Origin: Thiodiazotropha sp040506975
GTDB lineage: Bacteria > Pseudomonadota > Gammaproteobacteria > Chromatiales > Chromatiaceae
Direction of reading: 5' to 3'
Assembly (NCBI GenBank): GCA_965211775.1
Contig: OZ242974.1
Location: 2,418,001 to 2,482,000, forward strand
Length of the DNA stretch: 64,000 bases
The notes beneath the pieces were generated by a model, which saw nothing but the letters and a program-made list of their open reading frames with translations, was not told the origin of the DNA and did no database searches. Within the stretch, counting starts at the first letter, position 1, and each line of letters begins with the position of its first letter. Below are positions 19,139 to 28,320 of the stretch, piece after piece. Position numbers and translations under genes: made by a program.

Positions 19139-20194
19139 ATGCAGACGATCATTGTGACCGGCGGAGCCGGTTTCATCGGTGGAAATTTTGTGCATCACCT
19201 TTTGAACAAACAGGACGTTCAGGTGGTAAATCTCGATGCGCTCACCTATGCGGGCAACCTGGATACGCTCCAGGCAATCATGAAGGATCCCCGTCACCAT
19301 TTCATTCAGGGAAAGATACAGGACAGGGAGTTGGTCACAGGTCTGTTCGAACGCTTCAAACCTGTTGCAATTGTCAACTTCGCGGCTGAAAGTCATGTGG
19401 ATCGCTCCATAGACGGACCGGCGGAATTCATCGATACCAACATTGGCGGTACCTTTAACCTGCTGGAGTGCGCACGTACCTATTGGGCTGGTTTGGCGTC
19501 TGATGAGGCAGAGGCATTTCGTTTCCTGCATGTCTCCACTGACGAGGTATACGGTTCTCTGGGCGATGAAGGGAAATTTACTGAAACCACTGCCTATGCG
19601 CCGAACTCCCCCTACTCAGCCTCCAAGGCTGCGTCGGATCATCTGGTGCGTGCTTGGTACCACACTTATGGTATGCCGGTGCTTACGACCAACTGTTCCA
19701 ACAACTACGGTCCCTATCAATTCCCAGAAAAGCTGATCCCGCTTTTTATCCAAAAGGCGCTGGCGGGGGAGGATCTGCCCATCTATGGAGATGGCAGCAA
19801 TGTGCGGGATTGGCTCTATGTGGAGGATCACTGCAGGGCGATCTGGCGGGTGCTCGAGGCGGGCAGACCGGGTGAGGTCTACAATGTGGGGGGCAACAAC
19901 GAGATGAGCAATCTCGAAGTTATCGATATGCTTTGTGCTCTGCTGGACGAACTGGTGCTCGATTCACCCTTCAGGCCCCACACTCAATTGAAAATATTTG
20001 TCAAAGACCGACCGGGACACGACCAGCGCTATGCCATCGATGCTACAAAGCTGCATCATGAGCTGGGATGGACACCGGATGAGACCTTTGCAACAGGTCT
20101 GAAAAAGACAGTCTCCTGGTATCTCAACAATGAGACTTGGTGTCAAAGGGTAATGGACGGCAGTTACCGCGGTGAGCGCTTGGGGCAGGGATAA
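19139..20194 (+). CDS. rfbB: dTDP-glucose 4,6-dehydratase
   Basis: Converts dTDP-D-glucose to dTDP-4-keto-6-deoxyglucose, the second step of dTDP-L-rhamnose synthesis. The 351-residue extended SDR has the NAD motif GGAGFIGGNF at residues 8-17, NFAAESHVDRS near 82-92, STDEVYGS and the catalytic YSASKAA. Length is normal. It is the first gene of a tight rfbBACD operon; its TAA overlaps the ATG of rfbA by one base. Confidence 0.96.
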   Translation: MQTIIVTGGAGFIGGNFVHHLLNKQDVQVVNLDALTYAGNLDTLQAIMKDPRHHFIQGKIQDRELVTGLFERFKPVAIVNFAAESHVDRSIDGPAEFIDTNIGGTFNLLECARTYWAGLASDEAEAFRFLHVSTDEVYGSLGDEGKFTETTAYAPNSPYSASKAASDHLVRAWYHTYGMPVLTTNCSNNYGPYQFPEKLIPLFIQKALAGEDLPIYGDGSNVRDWLYVEDHCRAIWRVLEAGRPGEVYNVGGNNEMSNLEVIDMLCALLDELVLDSPFRPHTQLKIFVKDRPGHDQRYAIDATKLHHELGWTPDETFATGLKKTVSWYLNNETWCQRVMDGSYRGERLGQG

Positions 20195-21084
20195 TGTCGG
20201 ATAAACAGATTAAAAAGGGTATTATTCTGGCCGGTGGTTCGGGAACCCGTCTTCATCCACTCACCCTGACGATCTCGAAACAGCTGTTGCCTGTCTATGA
20301 CAAGCCGATGATCTACTACCCGCTAACCACATTGATGCTGGCGGGAATCAGAGAGATTCTTATCATTACCACACCACAGGATGCCACCTTGTTCAAGGGG
20401 CTGCTGGGTGATGGAAGTCAGTGGGGTATAACCATCCAGTATGCGGTACAACCGGAGCCCGGAGGATTGGCCCAAGCCTTTATCATTGGAAGGGATTTCA
20501 TCGCCGGCGAGCCTTGTTGTTTGATTCTTGGCGACAACATTTACTATGGACATGGCTTGGCGGAATCACTGAAACGTGCTGCTTCAATGACCACTGGGGC
20601 AACGGTTTTTGGTTATTGGGTCAAGGATCCGGAACGTTATGGCGTGGTTGAGTTTGATCAGGATGGCCAGGTAATCGGCATCGAAGAGAAGCCGGCTGAT
20701 CCTAAATCCAATTATGCGGTTACCGGACTCTACTTCTACGACGAGCAGGTCAGTGAGCTGGCGGCCTCACTGAAGCCATCTGCGCGAGGCGAACTGGAGA
20801 TTACGGACCTAAACAAACTCTATCTCGACCAGGGTTCGCTGCAGTTGGAGAAGATGGGACGGGGTATCGCCTGGCTCGATACCGGGACCCATGAGAGTCT
20901 AATTCAAGCCAGTAATTTTATCGAGACCATTGAGTTAAGGCAGGGTTTGAAGATAGCCTGTCCGGAAGAGATTGCATTCAGTCAGGATTGGATCGACATC
21001 ACGGCGCTAAAGCGTATGGGTGATGCACTGAGTAAGAATGGTTATGGGCAATATCTGCTCAGTTTGTGTGAGAGAAAGATGTAG
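20194..21084 (+). CDS. rfbA: Glucose-1-phosphate thymidylyltransferase
   Basis: Makes dTDP-glucose from dTTP and glucose-1-phosphate, the first step to dTDP-rhamnose. The 296-residue protein has the nucleotidyltransferase signature GGSGTRLHPLT at residues 14-24, YDKPMIYYPL and the metal-binding LGDNIYYG. It starts at the ATG overlapping the rfbB stop and ends two bases before rfbC. Confidence 0.96.
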   Translation: MSDKQIKKGIILAGGSGTRLHPLTLTISKQLLPVYDKPMIYYPLTTLMLAGIREILIITTPQDATLFKGLLGDGSQWGITIQYAVQPEPGGLAQAFIIGRDFIAGEPCCLILGDNIYYGHGLAESLKRAASMTTGATVFGYWVKDPERYGVVEFDQDGQVIGIEEKPADPKSNYAVTGLYFYDEQVSELAASLKPSARGELEITDLNKLYLDQGSLQLEKMGRGIAWLDTGTHESLIQASNFIETIELRQGLKIACPEEIAFSQDWIDITALKRMGDALSKNGYGQYLLSLCERKM

Positions 21085-21086
21085 CT

Positions 21087-21665
21087 ATGGATGTGACACC
21101 GACAAAGATCCCGGAAGTGCTGCTGCTGAATCCCCAGCGTTTTGGCGATCAACGGGGATGGTTTATGGAGAGCTGGCAGGCTGAACGTTATCAACAACTG
21201 GGTGTGCCCAGGGATTTTGTGCAGGATAATCAGGCCTATTCCCAAAAGGGCGTATTACGCGGCCTGCATATCCAGAATCCCTATGGCCAGGGCAAGCTGG
21301 TGCAGGTTATCCGTGGCGAGGTGTTCGATGTCGCTGTGGATGTGCGTCAGGGATCACCCTGGTTTGGTCAATGGGTCGGCGTACACCTGTCGGAAACAAA
21401 TCACCATCAGCTCTACGTACCTGCTGGATTCGCACATGGATATCTGGTGTTGAGTGAGGATGCGATCTTCACCTATAAATGCACTGATTACTATCATCCG
21501 GAAACACAGTTTTCCATACGTTGGGATGACCCGCAGATCGGCATCGAGTGGCCGGGGACGTTAAGCCCGGTGCTGGCCGAAAAGGACCGTAATGCCCCTT
21601 TATTGAGTGAGATCTCCGAGGAGCAGCTGCCACCCTATCAACTTGACAGGCAATCAACAGCATGA
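21087..21665 (+). CDS. rfbC: dTDP-4-dehydrorhamnose 3,5-epimerase
   Basis: Epimerises C3 and C5 of dTDP-4-keto-6-deoxyglucose. The 192-residue cupin has the catalytic histidine in VLRGLHIQNP, FDVAVDVRQGSP, and the PAGFAHGYLVLSE motif. Third gene of the rfb operon; its stop overlaps the rfbD start by 4 bases (ATGA). Confidence 0.95.
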   Translation: MDVTPTKIPEVLLLNPQRFGDQRGWFMESWQAERYQQLGVPRDFVQDNQAYSQKGVLRGLHIQNPYGQGKLVQVIRGEVFDVAVDVRQGSPWFGQWVGVHLSETNHHQLYVPAGFAHGYLVLSEDAIFTYKCTDYYHPETQFSIRWDDPQIGIEWPGTLSPVLAEKDRNAPLLSEISEEQLPPYQLDRQSTA

Positions 21666-22561
21666 TTGACAATAAACCGAAGGTACTTCTTCTGGGTAGC
21701 GATGGTCAGGTAGGCTGGGAGCTGCAGCGCACGCTGGGTTTGATAAGCGAGGTTGTCAATACAACCCTTTCTGGACAGGGTGGTTTGCCGTTGGATCTGC
21801 TGGATGCAAAGGCCGTTAGGGAAACTGTAAGGCAGATTGCACCCGATTACATTATCAATGCAGCGGCCCATACGGCGGTGGACAAGGCTGAAACCGAGGT
21901 CGATCTCTCCCGCCGATTGAATGCAGATGCGCCTGAATTGCTTGGCCAACTGGCCGCGGAACTGGGCGCCAAAGTAATCCACTACTCGACCGATTTTGTC
22001 TTTTCCGGTACCAGCGACAGACCATACAGGGAAGAGGATGCGGCATCGCCACTCAGTGTCTATGGCCAGACAAAGTTGGAGGGTGAGCAACGACTTCTGG
22101 CGACAGGTGCTGATGCCCTGGTGTTGCGTACCAGCTGGGTATACGGCAATTATGGTCATAATTTCATGCTGACCATGATGCGCCTGTTCAGGGAGAAGGG
22201 ACAGCTTTCAGTGGTGGATGATCAGATCGGCGCGCCAACCTGGAGCCGGATGATAGCGGAAGCCACCGCACAGATCGTGCATCAACTGCGGATGTCTGCC
22301 GAGGGGACAGCCCCAACACTGGGCATCTATCATTTGACCGCGGCAGGTGAGACCAGTTGGTTTGGCTTTGCACAGAGCATATTGGAATTGATGGATGTCA
22401 CTTGCAACGTGCAGCCGACCTCGACGGAGAACTATCCGACACCCGCGAAACGTCCTGCCTATTCTGTGCTCGACAACAGCAAGCTGAATCAGGCGTTTGG
22501 TCTGCAGCTGCCCGATTGGCAGGATTCGTTACAGCAGTGCATGGCTGATCGATTTAGCTGA
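21662..22561 (+). CDS. rfbD: dTDP-4-dehydrorhamnose reductase
   Basis: Reduces dTDP-4-keto-L-rhamnose to dTDP-L-rhamnose with NAD(P)H. The 299-residue SDR has the nucleotide motif GSDGQVGWEL near residue 13, NAAAHTAVDKAE, STDFVFSG and the catalytic YGQTKLEGE. It completes the set of four, so the organism can supply rhamnose to its EPS or LPS. Confidence 0.95.
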   Translation: MIDNKPKVLLLGSDGQVGWELQRTLGLISEVVNTTLSGQGGLPLDLLDAKAVRETVRQIAPDYIINAAAHTAVDKAETEVDLSRRLNADAPELLGQLAAELGAKVIHYSTDFVFSGTSDRPYREEDAASPLSVYGQTKLEGEQRLLATGADALVLRTSWVYGNYGHNFMLTMMRLFREKGQLSVVDDQIGAPTWSRMIAEATAQIVHQLRMSAEGTAPTLGIYHLTAAGETSWFGFAQSILELMDVTCNVQPTSTENYPTPAKRPAYSVLDNSKLNQAFGLQLPDWQDSLQQCMADRFS

Positions 22562-22795
22562 CTGGTCAACAAGTTCAACGCCAGGTGGGGTAGTCTGGCT
22601 TGATTTTGGGGTTGGTGGTAGGCTCATGCATTGTTTCCCCAGGTTGTATGTTGGATGGTTGAATGTCATGTAAAATCAAAGCCTTACAATGGTTTTTTGG
22701 CGCCGGAATAGGCATTGCCCGATCATATGGCGGCATGAGACAATAGAAAGACTAGCCATTGATGGAAAGATATAAGCCCAGGGATTGTAGAACGG

Positions 22796-23770
22796 ATGTA
22801 TGAAAAGTTTTATGGATTAACCGAGAAGCCATTCAGCCTGCTCCCGGATCCCGAATTTTTGGTATTAGGGAAAAAGCACAGTGCCGCTTATACCGCATTG
22901 GAGTATGGCCTGGTCAGCCAGGCGGGCTTTACCCTGGTTACAGGCGAGGTCGGTAGTGGCAAGACTACCCTGATTCGCCACTTGCTCAATCAGCTTGATG
23001 AAGACATTACCATCGGACTCGTCAGCAGCAGTCATCACGATATGGGGGAGCTGCTGCAATGGCTGCTTTTCGCCTTTAACCTCGATTACAGGGAAACACA
23101 AAAAGTCGGCCTGTACGATCTCTTCACCCAGTTTCTTATCGACCAGTATGCCAGCAATAAAAGAACTGTACTGATCTTAGATGAGGCGCAGAATCTTCAA
23201 CCTGATGTGCTGGAGGAGCTGCGACTGCTATCCAATATCAATGCGGACAAGCACCAGGTACTACAGATAATCCTGGTGGGGCAACCGCAGCTTCGGTCAC
23301 TGCTCAAGCATAGGGATCTGCTCCAGTTTCAGCAGCGTATTTCGGTGGATTACCATCTTCAAGCACTGAATGAAGATGAGACGCGATACTATATCTTTCA
23401 GCGTCTCAAGTTTGCCGGGCGTAACAAGCCGTTGTTCACCCGCAATGCGATAAAACTTATCTATCAGACCAGTCATGGCATCCCGCGTATCATCAATACC
23501 CTTTGCGATACCTCGCTTGTGTATGGGTTTGCCGATCAGAAACTGCTGTTGGATAGTGCCCTGGTCGCCAAAGTACTGAAGGATAAGCATGCTGCCGTAG
23601 AACAGCCTGACGAGACGCCTGCGGCTCAAGGCACGTATCCATTCAATCAACAACCGTCCATTGCATCGGAACATCAACGGTCAGCTGCCGATATCAACGA
23701 TCACAGGATCACCAGCTTCAATCGTGAGTCTGCAAAGCTGCTTTTTAAAAAATACTACAACAAGAAATAG
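22796..23770 (+). CDS. ExeA-like AAA ATPase (XrtA-associated ATPase type)
   Basis: 324 residues with the same N-terminal ATPase as the 1617 gene: YGL.EKPF near the start, Walker A GEVGSGKTT at about residues 49-57, Walker B VLILDEAQNL near 123-132 and LRLLSN after it. There is no membrane helix and no C-terminal peptidoglycan domain; residues beyond 270 are a short polar tail. Small ATPases of this kind are found in exosortase-linked EPS clusters. It stands alone between rfbD and the mannose genes, with over 130 bases on each side. Its ATG is preceded only by a weak purine stretch. Confidence 0.85.
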   Translation: MYEKFYGLTEKPFSLLPDPEFLVLGKKHSAAYTALEYGLVSQAGFTLVTGEVGSGKTTLIRHLLNQLDEDITIGLVSSSHHDMGELLQWLLFAFNLDYRETQKVGLYDLFTQFLIDQYASNKRTVLILDEAQNLQPDVLEELRLLSNINADKHQVLQIILVGQPQLRSLLKHRDLLQFQQRISVDYHLQALNEDETRYYIFQRLKFAGRNKPLFTRNAIKLIYQTSHGIPRIINTLCDTSLVYGFADQKLLLDSALVAKVLKDKHAAVEQPDETPAAQGTYPFNQQPSIASEHQRSAADINDHRITSFNRESAKLLFKKYYNKK

Positions 23771-23904
23771 CATCCACTGCAGGCTGTGATATGCTGCAGA
23801 TTGTCTATATCGGTCTGTGGCCTGCCCCATATCCCTGAAAATCGCCTAATATTGCTTACTCATGATCTCAATTTTTCAATCGGACTGAGTAACTATCGAT
23901 AGAT

Positions 23905-25401
23905 ATGAATAATAAGAACCTCTCTATCGCCACGTTGATGGAACAATCGGGTGTGAAGTTTGGCACCAGCGGCGCCCGCGGTCTGGTGGATGCAATGACG
24001 GACCGGATCTGTTTTGCCTACACCTGCGCCTTTCTCAACTACCTGAATGCCGAGGGTATGATCTCAACGGGTGATTCCGTGGCTTTCGCAGGTGATCTTC
24101 GTCCAAGTACACCAAAGATCATGGCAGCTGTGTGCAAGGCGGTTGTTGAATGTGGATACATACCTGTCAATTGCGGCTTCATACCTTCACCTGCTGTTGC
24201 GTTGTACGGTCTGCATCAGGGCATAGCGGCCATCATGGTGACCGGCAGCCATATCCCTGGTGACCGTAACGGTATCAAATTCAACAGGCCGGATGGCGAG
24301 ATTCTTAAACAGGATGAAGCGGGGATTCGGCAACAGCTGATCGTGCTTGACGAATCCCTGTTTGATGGGGATCGGTTTGTACAATCACCGCGGCTACCTG
24401 AGGTGGATGATTCGGCCAGTGAGCTCTATGTCCAGCGGTATCTGAACTGCATCGGGCGTGATGCGCTGTCGGGTCTGTATGCAGGTGTATATGAACATTC
24501 CGGCGTGGCCCGTTCACTGTTGGTGCGGATCCTTGAGGGGTTGGGGGCAAGGGTTGTCCGATTGGGATTTTCCGATACCTTTGTACCGGTCGACACGGAA
24601 GCCATCAGATCCGAGGATGTGGCGCTGGCCAGGCGGTGGTCCAAGGAACATGCCCTCGATACCATCGTTTCCACTGATGGTGATGGTGATCGCCCCCTGA
24701 TAAGCGATGAACATGGTCAATGGCTGCGTGGTGACGTTGCCGGTATTCTGTGCGCCGACTATCTGAAAGCCACCTGGGTCGTGACCCCTGTCAGCAGTAA
24801 CAGTGCGCTTGAGTTATCAGGTAAATTCGCCGGTGTAAAACGTACCCGGATAGGCTCGCCTTTCGTCATCGAAACGATGCAGTCCCTGTTGCGGCAAGGC
24901 AGGAAAGCAGTGGTTGGCTATGAAGCCAATGGCGGATTTCTCACTGCCGACAGCCTGCTGCTTGATGGTGGTGAACTTGCTCCGTTGCCTACCCGCGATG
25001 CCATGATTGTCATCCTGAGCATACTGCTGCATGCGAAACGACAAGGTTTGAGGATATCGGAATTAGTTCGGCAGCTGCCGCCACGTTATACCTACAGTGA
25101 CCGATTAAAGGCATTTCCCACTGAGCTCAGCCAACGTATTTTGGCGCATTTTCAAACAGGTGAGCCCGCCGCCGATAAACAGACTGCTGAGGATGAGTTC
25201 AAGAACACATTCGGCGGCGTTTCAACAATAGACCATACCGATGGTGTGCGTATTACCTTTTTCGATGGTGATATCGTGCACATACGGCCATCAGGGAACG
25301 CGCCTGAAATGCGTTGTTATACTGAATCTGTCAGCGAGGCGCGAGCACAAGAAATGAATAAAATCTGCATAAACCTTCTCGAAGGTTGGAGAACACGATG
25401 A
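23905..25401 (+). CDS. manB: Phosphomannomutase / phosphoglucomutase family enzyme
   Basis: Interconverts hexose-6- and hexose-1-phosphate. The 498-residue protein carries the family features: an N-terminal FGTSGARG, the phosphoserine loop VTGSHIPGDRNGIK (the serine is the catalytic one), the metal loop DGDGDRP, and a C-terminal phosphate-binding RPSGNAPEMR. The usual Ser-His-Asn-Pro is here SHIP. Directly overlapping manC (ATGA) points to mannose-1-phosphate for GDP-mannose as the real product. A glucose-directed role cannot be excluded. Confidence 0.85.
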   Translation: MNNKNLSIATLMEQSGVKFGTSGARGLVDAMTDRICFAYTCAFLNYLNAEGMISTGDSVAFAGDLRPSTPKIMAAVCKAVVECGYIPVNCGFIPSPAVALYGLHQGIAAIMVTGSHIPGDRNGIKFNRPDGEILKQDEAGIRQQLIVLDESLFDGDRFVQSPRLPEVDDSASELYVQRYLNCIGRDALSGLYAGVYEHSGVARSLLVRILEGLGARVVRLGFSDTFVPVDTEAIRSEDVALARRWSKEHALDTIVSTDGDGDRPLISDEHGQWLRGDVAGILCADYLKATWVVTPVSSNSALELSGKFAGVKRTRIGSPFVIETMQSLLRQGRKAVVGYEANGGFLTADSLLLDGGELAPLPTRDAMIVILSILLHAKRQGLRISELVRQLPPRYTYSDRLKAFPTELSQRILAHFQTGEPAADKQTAEDEFKNTFGGVSTIDHTDGVRITFFDGDIVHIRPSGNAPEMRCYTESVSEARAQEMNKICINLLEGWRTR

Positions 25402-26819
25402 TTATCCCTGTCATTTTATCAGGTGGATCGGGCACCCGGCTGTGGCCTCTCTCCAGAAGCGCCTATCCCAAACAGTTTATCCCGCTCACCGATGAAAAAT
25501 CCCTCTTTCAGCAGACGTTGGAGCGTATGTCAGGCATATCTGGTGCAGCGGATGCACTAATTGTCTGCAATGAGGAACATCGGTTTATGGTTGCGGAACA
25601 GATGCGTCAGCTCAATATGACATCACTTGGTATTATGCTGGAACCGGTCGGTAGAAATACTGCGCCTGCTATCGCCTGTGCCGCACTTTATGCCTTGTCA
25701 AAGGACAAGGATGCAGTGTTGGTGGTAACGCCTTCCGACCATGTAATTCGAGATAATAAGCAATTCGTGATGGCGATGTCGCAAGGCTTAGAGAGTGTGG
25801 ATGACGGTAGCCTGGTGACATTCGGCATTGTGCCCGATAAACCTGAAACCGGATACGGCTATATCCGCAAGCAGGATGCATCCTTATCCTCCGGGGCCTT
25901 TCCGGTTGCCGAGTTTGTTGAGAAACCCGATCTGGAAACGGCGAAAGGCTATCTGGCCTCGGGTGATTTCTATTGGAACAGCGGGATGTTCGTGTTCCGT
26001 GCCGATGCCTATCTGCATGAGCTTGAACAGTTCCACCCTGATATCCTGCAGGCTACCACCCGGGCATGCGAGCTGATAAAAACCGACTTGGATTTTCTAC
26101 GTCTCGACAGGGAGGCCTTTAACGCCTGTCCCGCGGAATCGATCGATTACGCGGTGATGGAGAAGACGGCGAAATCCGTAGTCGTTCCCATGGATGCCGG
26201 TTGGAGCGATGTTGGATCCTGGTCGGCTTTGGCGGATGTCTCGGTGGAGGAGGGAAACAATGGCAATGTGCTCCAGGGCGATGTGCTGACAAAAGGGGTC
26301 AGCAACAGCTATCTACGCAGCGAGAACCGGATGATCGCCGGCATTGGTCTTGATAATGTGATCGTCGTTGAAACCGCTGATGCGGTCCTGGTGGCGGATA
26401 AATCTCATGTGCAGGATGTAAAAGGGATTGTGGAGGAGTTGAAGGCTTCGGGCAGATGCGAGTACATCAGTCATGTCAGGGTCTACCGGCCGTGGGGAAA
26501 CTACGAGACGGTGGATGAGTGCGATCGCTTCAAGGTCAAACGTATTGTCGTCAATCCAGGCGCCAGTCTCTCACTGCAGCAACACCATCACAGGGCAGAG
26601 CATTGGGTGGTCGTCAAGGGTACGGCGCAAATCACTAAAGGGGAGAAGGAGATATTACTGACAGAGGATCAGTCGGTATATATCCCGTTAGGCACTAAGC
26701 ATCGATTGACCAATCCCGGTTTGATCCCGCTTGAGATCGTCGAGGTGCAGACCGGCAGTTATCTGGGCGAGGACGATATCGTCAGATTTTCGGATGAATA
26801 TGGCAGGGACAACTGCTGA
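25398..26819 (+). CDS. manC: Mannose-1-phosphate guanylyltransferase / mannose-6-phosphate isomerase
   Basis: A bifunctional type II enzyme of GDP-mannose synthesis, 473 residues from the ATG at 25398. I choose this start because GGAG is 6 bases upstream and the codon overlaps the manB stop; a TTG at 25386 is an in-frame alternative. The N-terminal nucleotidyltransferase shows GGSGTRLWPLSR near residues 8-19, EPVGRNTAPAIA and VEKPD. The C-terminal cupin (isomerase) shows RPWGNYE and the metal-binding run QQHHHRAEHW. It probably ends the EPS sugar-nucleotide block. Confidence 0.94.
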   Translation: MIIPVILSGGSGTRLWPLSRSAYPKQFIPLTDEKSLFQQTLERMSGISGAADALIVCNEEHRFMVAEQMRQLNMTSLGIMLEPVGRNTAPAIACAALYALSKDKDAVLVVTPSDHVIRDNKQFVMAMSQGLESVDDGSLVTFGIVPDKPETGYGYIRKQDASLSSGAFPVAEFVEKPDLETAKGYLASGDFYWNSGMFVFRADAYLHELEQFHPDILQATTRACELIKTDLDFLRLDREAFNACPAESIDYAVMEKTAKSVVVPMDAGWSDVGSWSALADVSVEEGNNGNVLQGDVLTKGVSNSYLRSENRMIAGIGLDNVIVVETADAVLVADKSHVQDVKGIVEELKASGRCEYISHVRVYRPWGNYETVDECDRFKVKRIVVNPGASLSLQQHHHRAEHWVVVKGTAQITKGEKEILLTEDQSVYIPLGTKHRLTNPGLIPLEIVEVQTGSYLGEDDIVRFSDEYGRDNC

Positions 26820-27151
26820 AGCAATCCCCCACGGTCTGTGATCATTGCACAGTTAGGATATTGCCTTATTAAAAGTTACTTATATCCCGGTCTGCCTATA
26901 TGCCTCGAAGACCGCTTTCCTGACTGGAAAGTGGCCATTCACCTGTAAAAGGGAAGTGATAATCGGCTTGTTTATGACACTGCACGCTACCCGTTTGCCA
27001 TAGCCAGGGTGAAGTGTGCGGTAGTGTGTGAAATTAATCACAAATTACTTTTCCCCTCCAATATTGATATTCGATCTTCAGCAAGTCTTAAGATTTGTTT
27101 AGTAGTTTCAATCCCGCCTAATGTACGAGAAAAGACTACCTGGAGGCGAAC
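26820..27151. other. 332-bp spacer after manC
   Basis: I see no gene and no firm promoter. The part nearest 27150 is AT-rich and should contain the promoter for the small gene at 27152. Confidence 0.4.
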
Positions 27152-27325
27152 ATGAACTACGTGAAACTCTTCGCTATCTCGTCTGATGATCGACGTGACT
27201 ACTATGAAAAAAGGATCTCTGAACACACGCCGCCGGTCAACGATCACGACAGGGAAATGATTCGTATGTATCAGCGTTTTCTGGATGTCAACAAACTGGA
27301 GAATGTACTGATCAGCCATCACTAA
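27152..27325 (+). CDS. Small protein of unknown function, 57 aa
   Basis: The frame reads MNYVKLFAISSDDRRD and continues to ENVLISHH before TAA. It is supported mainly by a strong ribosome binding site, TGGAGG, 5 bases before the ATG. The product is charged, with a hydrophobic start (YVKLFAIS) too short for a membrane helix. I do not recognise it. It lies alone between manC and the NTF2-like gene. The good translation start makes it more likely real than random, but no homology is claimed. Confidence 0.5.
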   Translation: MNYVKLFAISSDDRRDYYEKRISEHTPPVNDHDREMIRMYQRFLDVNKLENVLISHH

Positions 27326-27575
27326 CTTTTTGCAAACGCATGATTGCCGAACGCCCTGTTATCGTGCTGATTTCGACGGATTGAATGGTAGGTTAGAGTC
27401 TGACCAGGCAGGTGTGATACTCGGAATTTGTGCGGCAGTTGGCGGAATATCCGATTGATGGGTCACGGATATTCCAGTCATTCCACCTCATCGTCTACGA
27501 AACTATAATGCGGTTGTTTATTCCAGCCGTACAAGAAAGGCCGGCATGGATCCATGGATACCCGGGATTGATGGA

Positions 27576-27986
27576 TTATTGAAGGGTATGCTGGGATCGT
27601 CCCGCCTGGACCATTGAAGCATGATGCTGGACCATCAGCCAGCCACCCTCGAACTTTTGATAGACATTGGTGGCCAATATCAATGCGTATGCCTGATCGC
27701 CGGTTGAAATCTCCTCGGTCACAAGGTGTACCGCCAGGTCGTCCGAGAGTGCGGTTTTAACCACTTGGTATCTGATATCTGGACGCTGTGCACCACGAAA
27801 GATATTCGACCAGCTGCGCACCACCTTTTCATGGCCGACAATTGCGCCGGCGCCGGGATGGATACAGACCACCTCCCCATCGGCCCACAGTGCCGCCATC
27901 AATTGCCGATCACAACGCATAAAGGCCTCGTAATAGATGATCTCAGCCTCATCCGGCGTTCTCAGTTCCAGTTTATTGCCTATCAT
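27576..27986 (-). CDS. NTF2-like / SnoaL-type protein
   Basis: A 136-residue protein starting at the ATG at 27986, which has AGGA 6-7 bases upstream. The sequence has the alpha-helix plus cone-sheet pattern of NTF2-like proteins: DEAEIIYYEAF, a WADGEVVCIHPG strand, the GHEKVVRSWS segment, and a C-terminal strand GGWLMVQHHAS. Relatives often bind small ligands or are stress-related; no reaction can be assigned. The frame is open upstream and continues into the start of a methyltransferase-like gene (to 28286), which I consider an accidental in-frame junction. Confidence 0.75.
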   Translation of the reverse strand: MIGNKLELRTPDEAEIIYYEAFMRCDRQLMAALWADGEVVCIHPGAGAIVGHEKVVRSWSNIFRGAQRPDIRYQVVKTALSDDLAVHLVTEEISTGDQAYALILATNVYQKFEGGWLMVQHHASMVQAGRSQHTLQ

Positions 27987-28112
27987 ATTGTTCCTGTATA
28001 TGTGCTGTGTACATTCGAACAATTGAAGAAAAATCGTTCGATAGAACTCATCACTTTCTGCGAACCGCATGGGCAACCAGACAAGTGACTGCTTGTCCTG
28101 GTTTTCAAAGCC

Positions 28113-28286
28113 CTGAAAGGCGTCAGCGATGATCCTGGGCAGGTCCCGTTCCACGAAGCGGTTAATGTCGTCCTTGCGGGCATGCATGATGCGGTAGATA
28201 CCGAAGTCGAGTTCCGGCTGGTTGAGCTGAAACAGCTCATGCAGCAGGGTGATGAACTTCTGTTTCTTGGTTTCGCTTGAGGCCAT
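28113..28286 (-). pseudogene. N-terminal fragment of a probable type III-like DNA methyltransferase (Mod)
   Basis: The first about 58 residues after the ATG at 28286 resemble the N-terminus of type III/IIG-like site-specific methyltransferases: FITLLHELFQLNQPELDFGIYRIM followed in the family by a charged helix ending near RIIADAF. All catalytic motifs (FxGxG, DPPY) are absent. The frame then passes, with unrelated residues, into the NTF2-like gene. The junction position is my estimate. It follows fic by 34 bases, so fic and this gene were one operon. Confidence 0.6.
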
Positions 28287-28320
28287 GGGTTTTAAATCTC
28301 AGTTCTTCAGTGTTGTTTGG

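Noticed and set aside
22704..22718. A sigma-54-like site CGGAATAGGCATTGC upstream of the ExeA-like gene at 22796
   Set aside because: The GG-N10-GC spacing fits, but the -24 element matches TGGCAC poorly, so I do not call a promoter.
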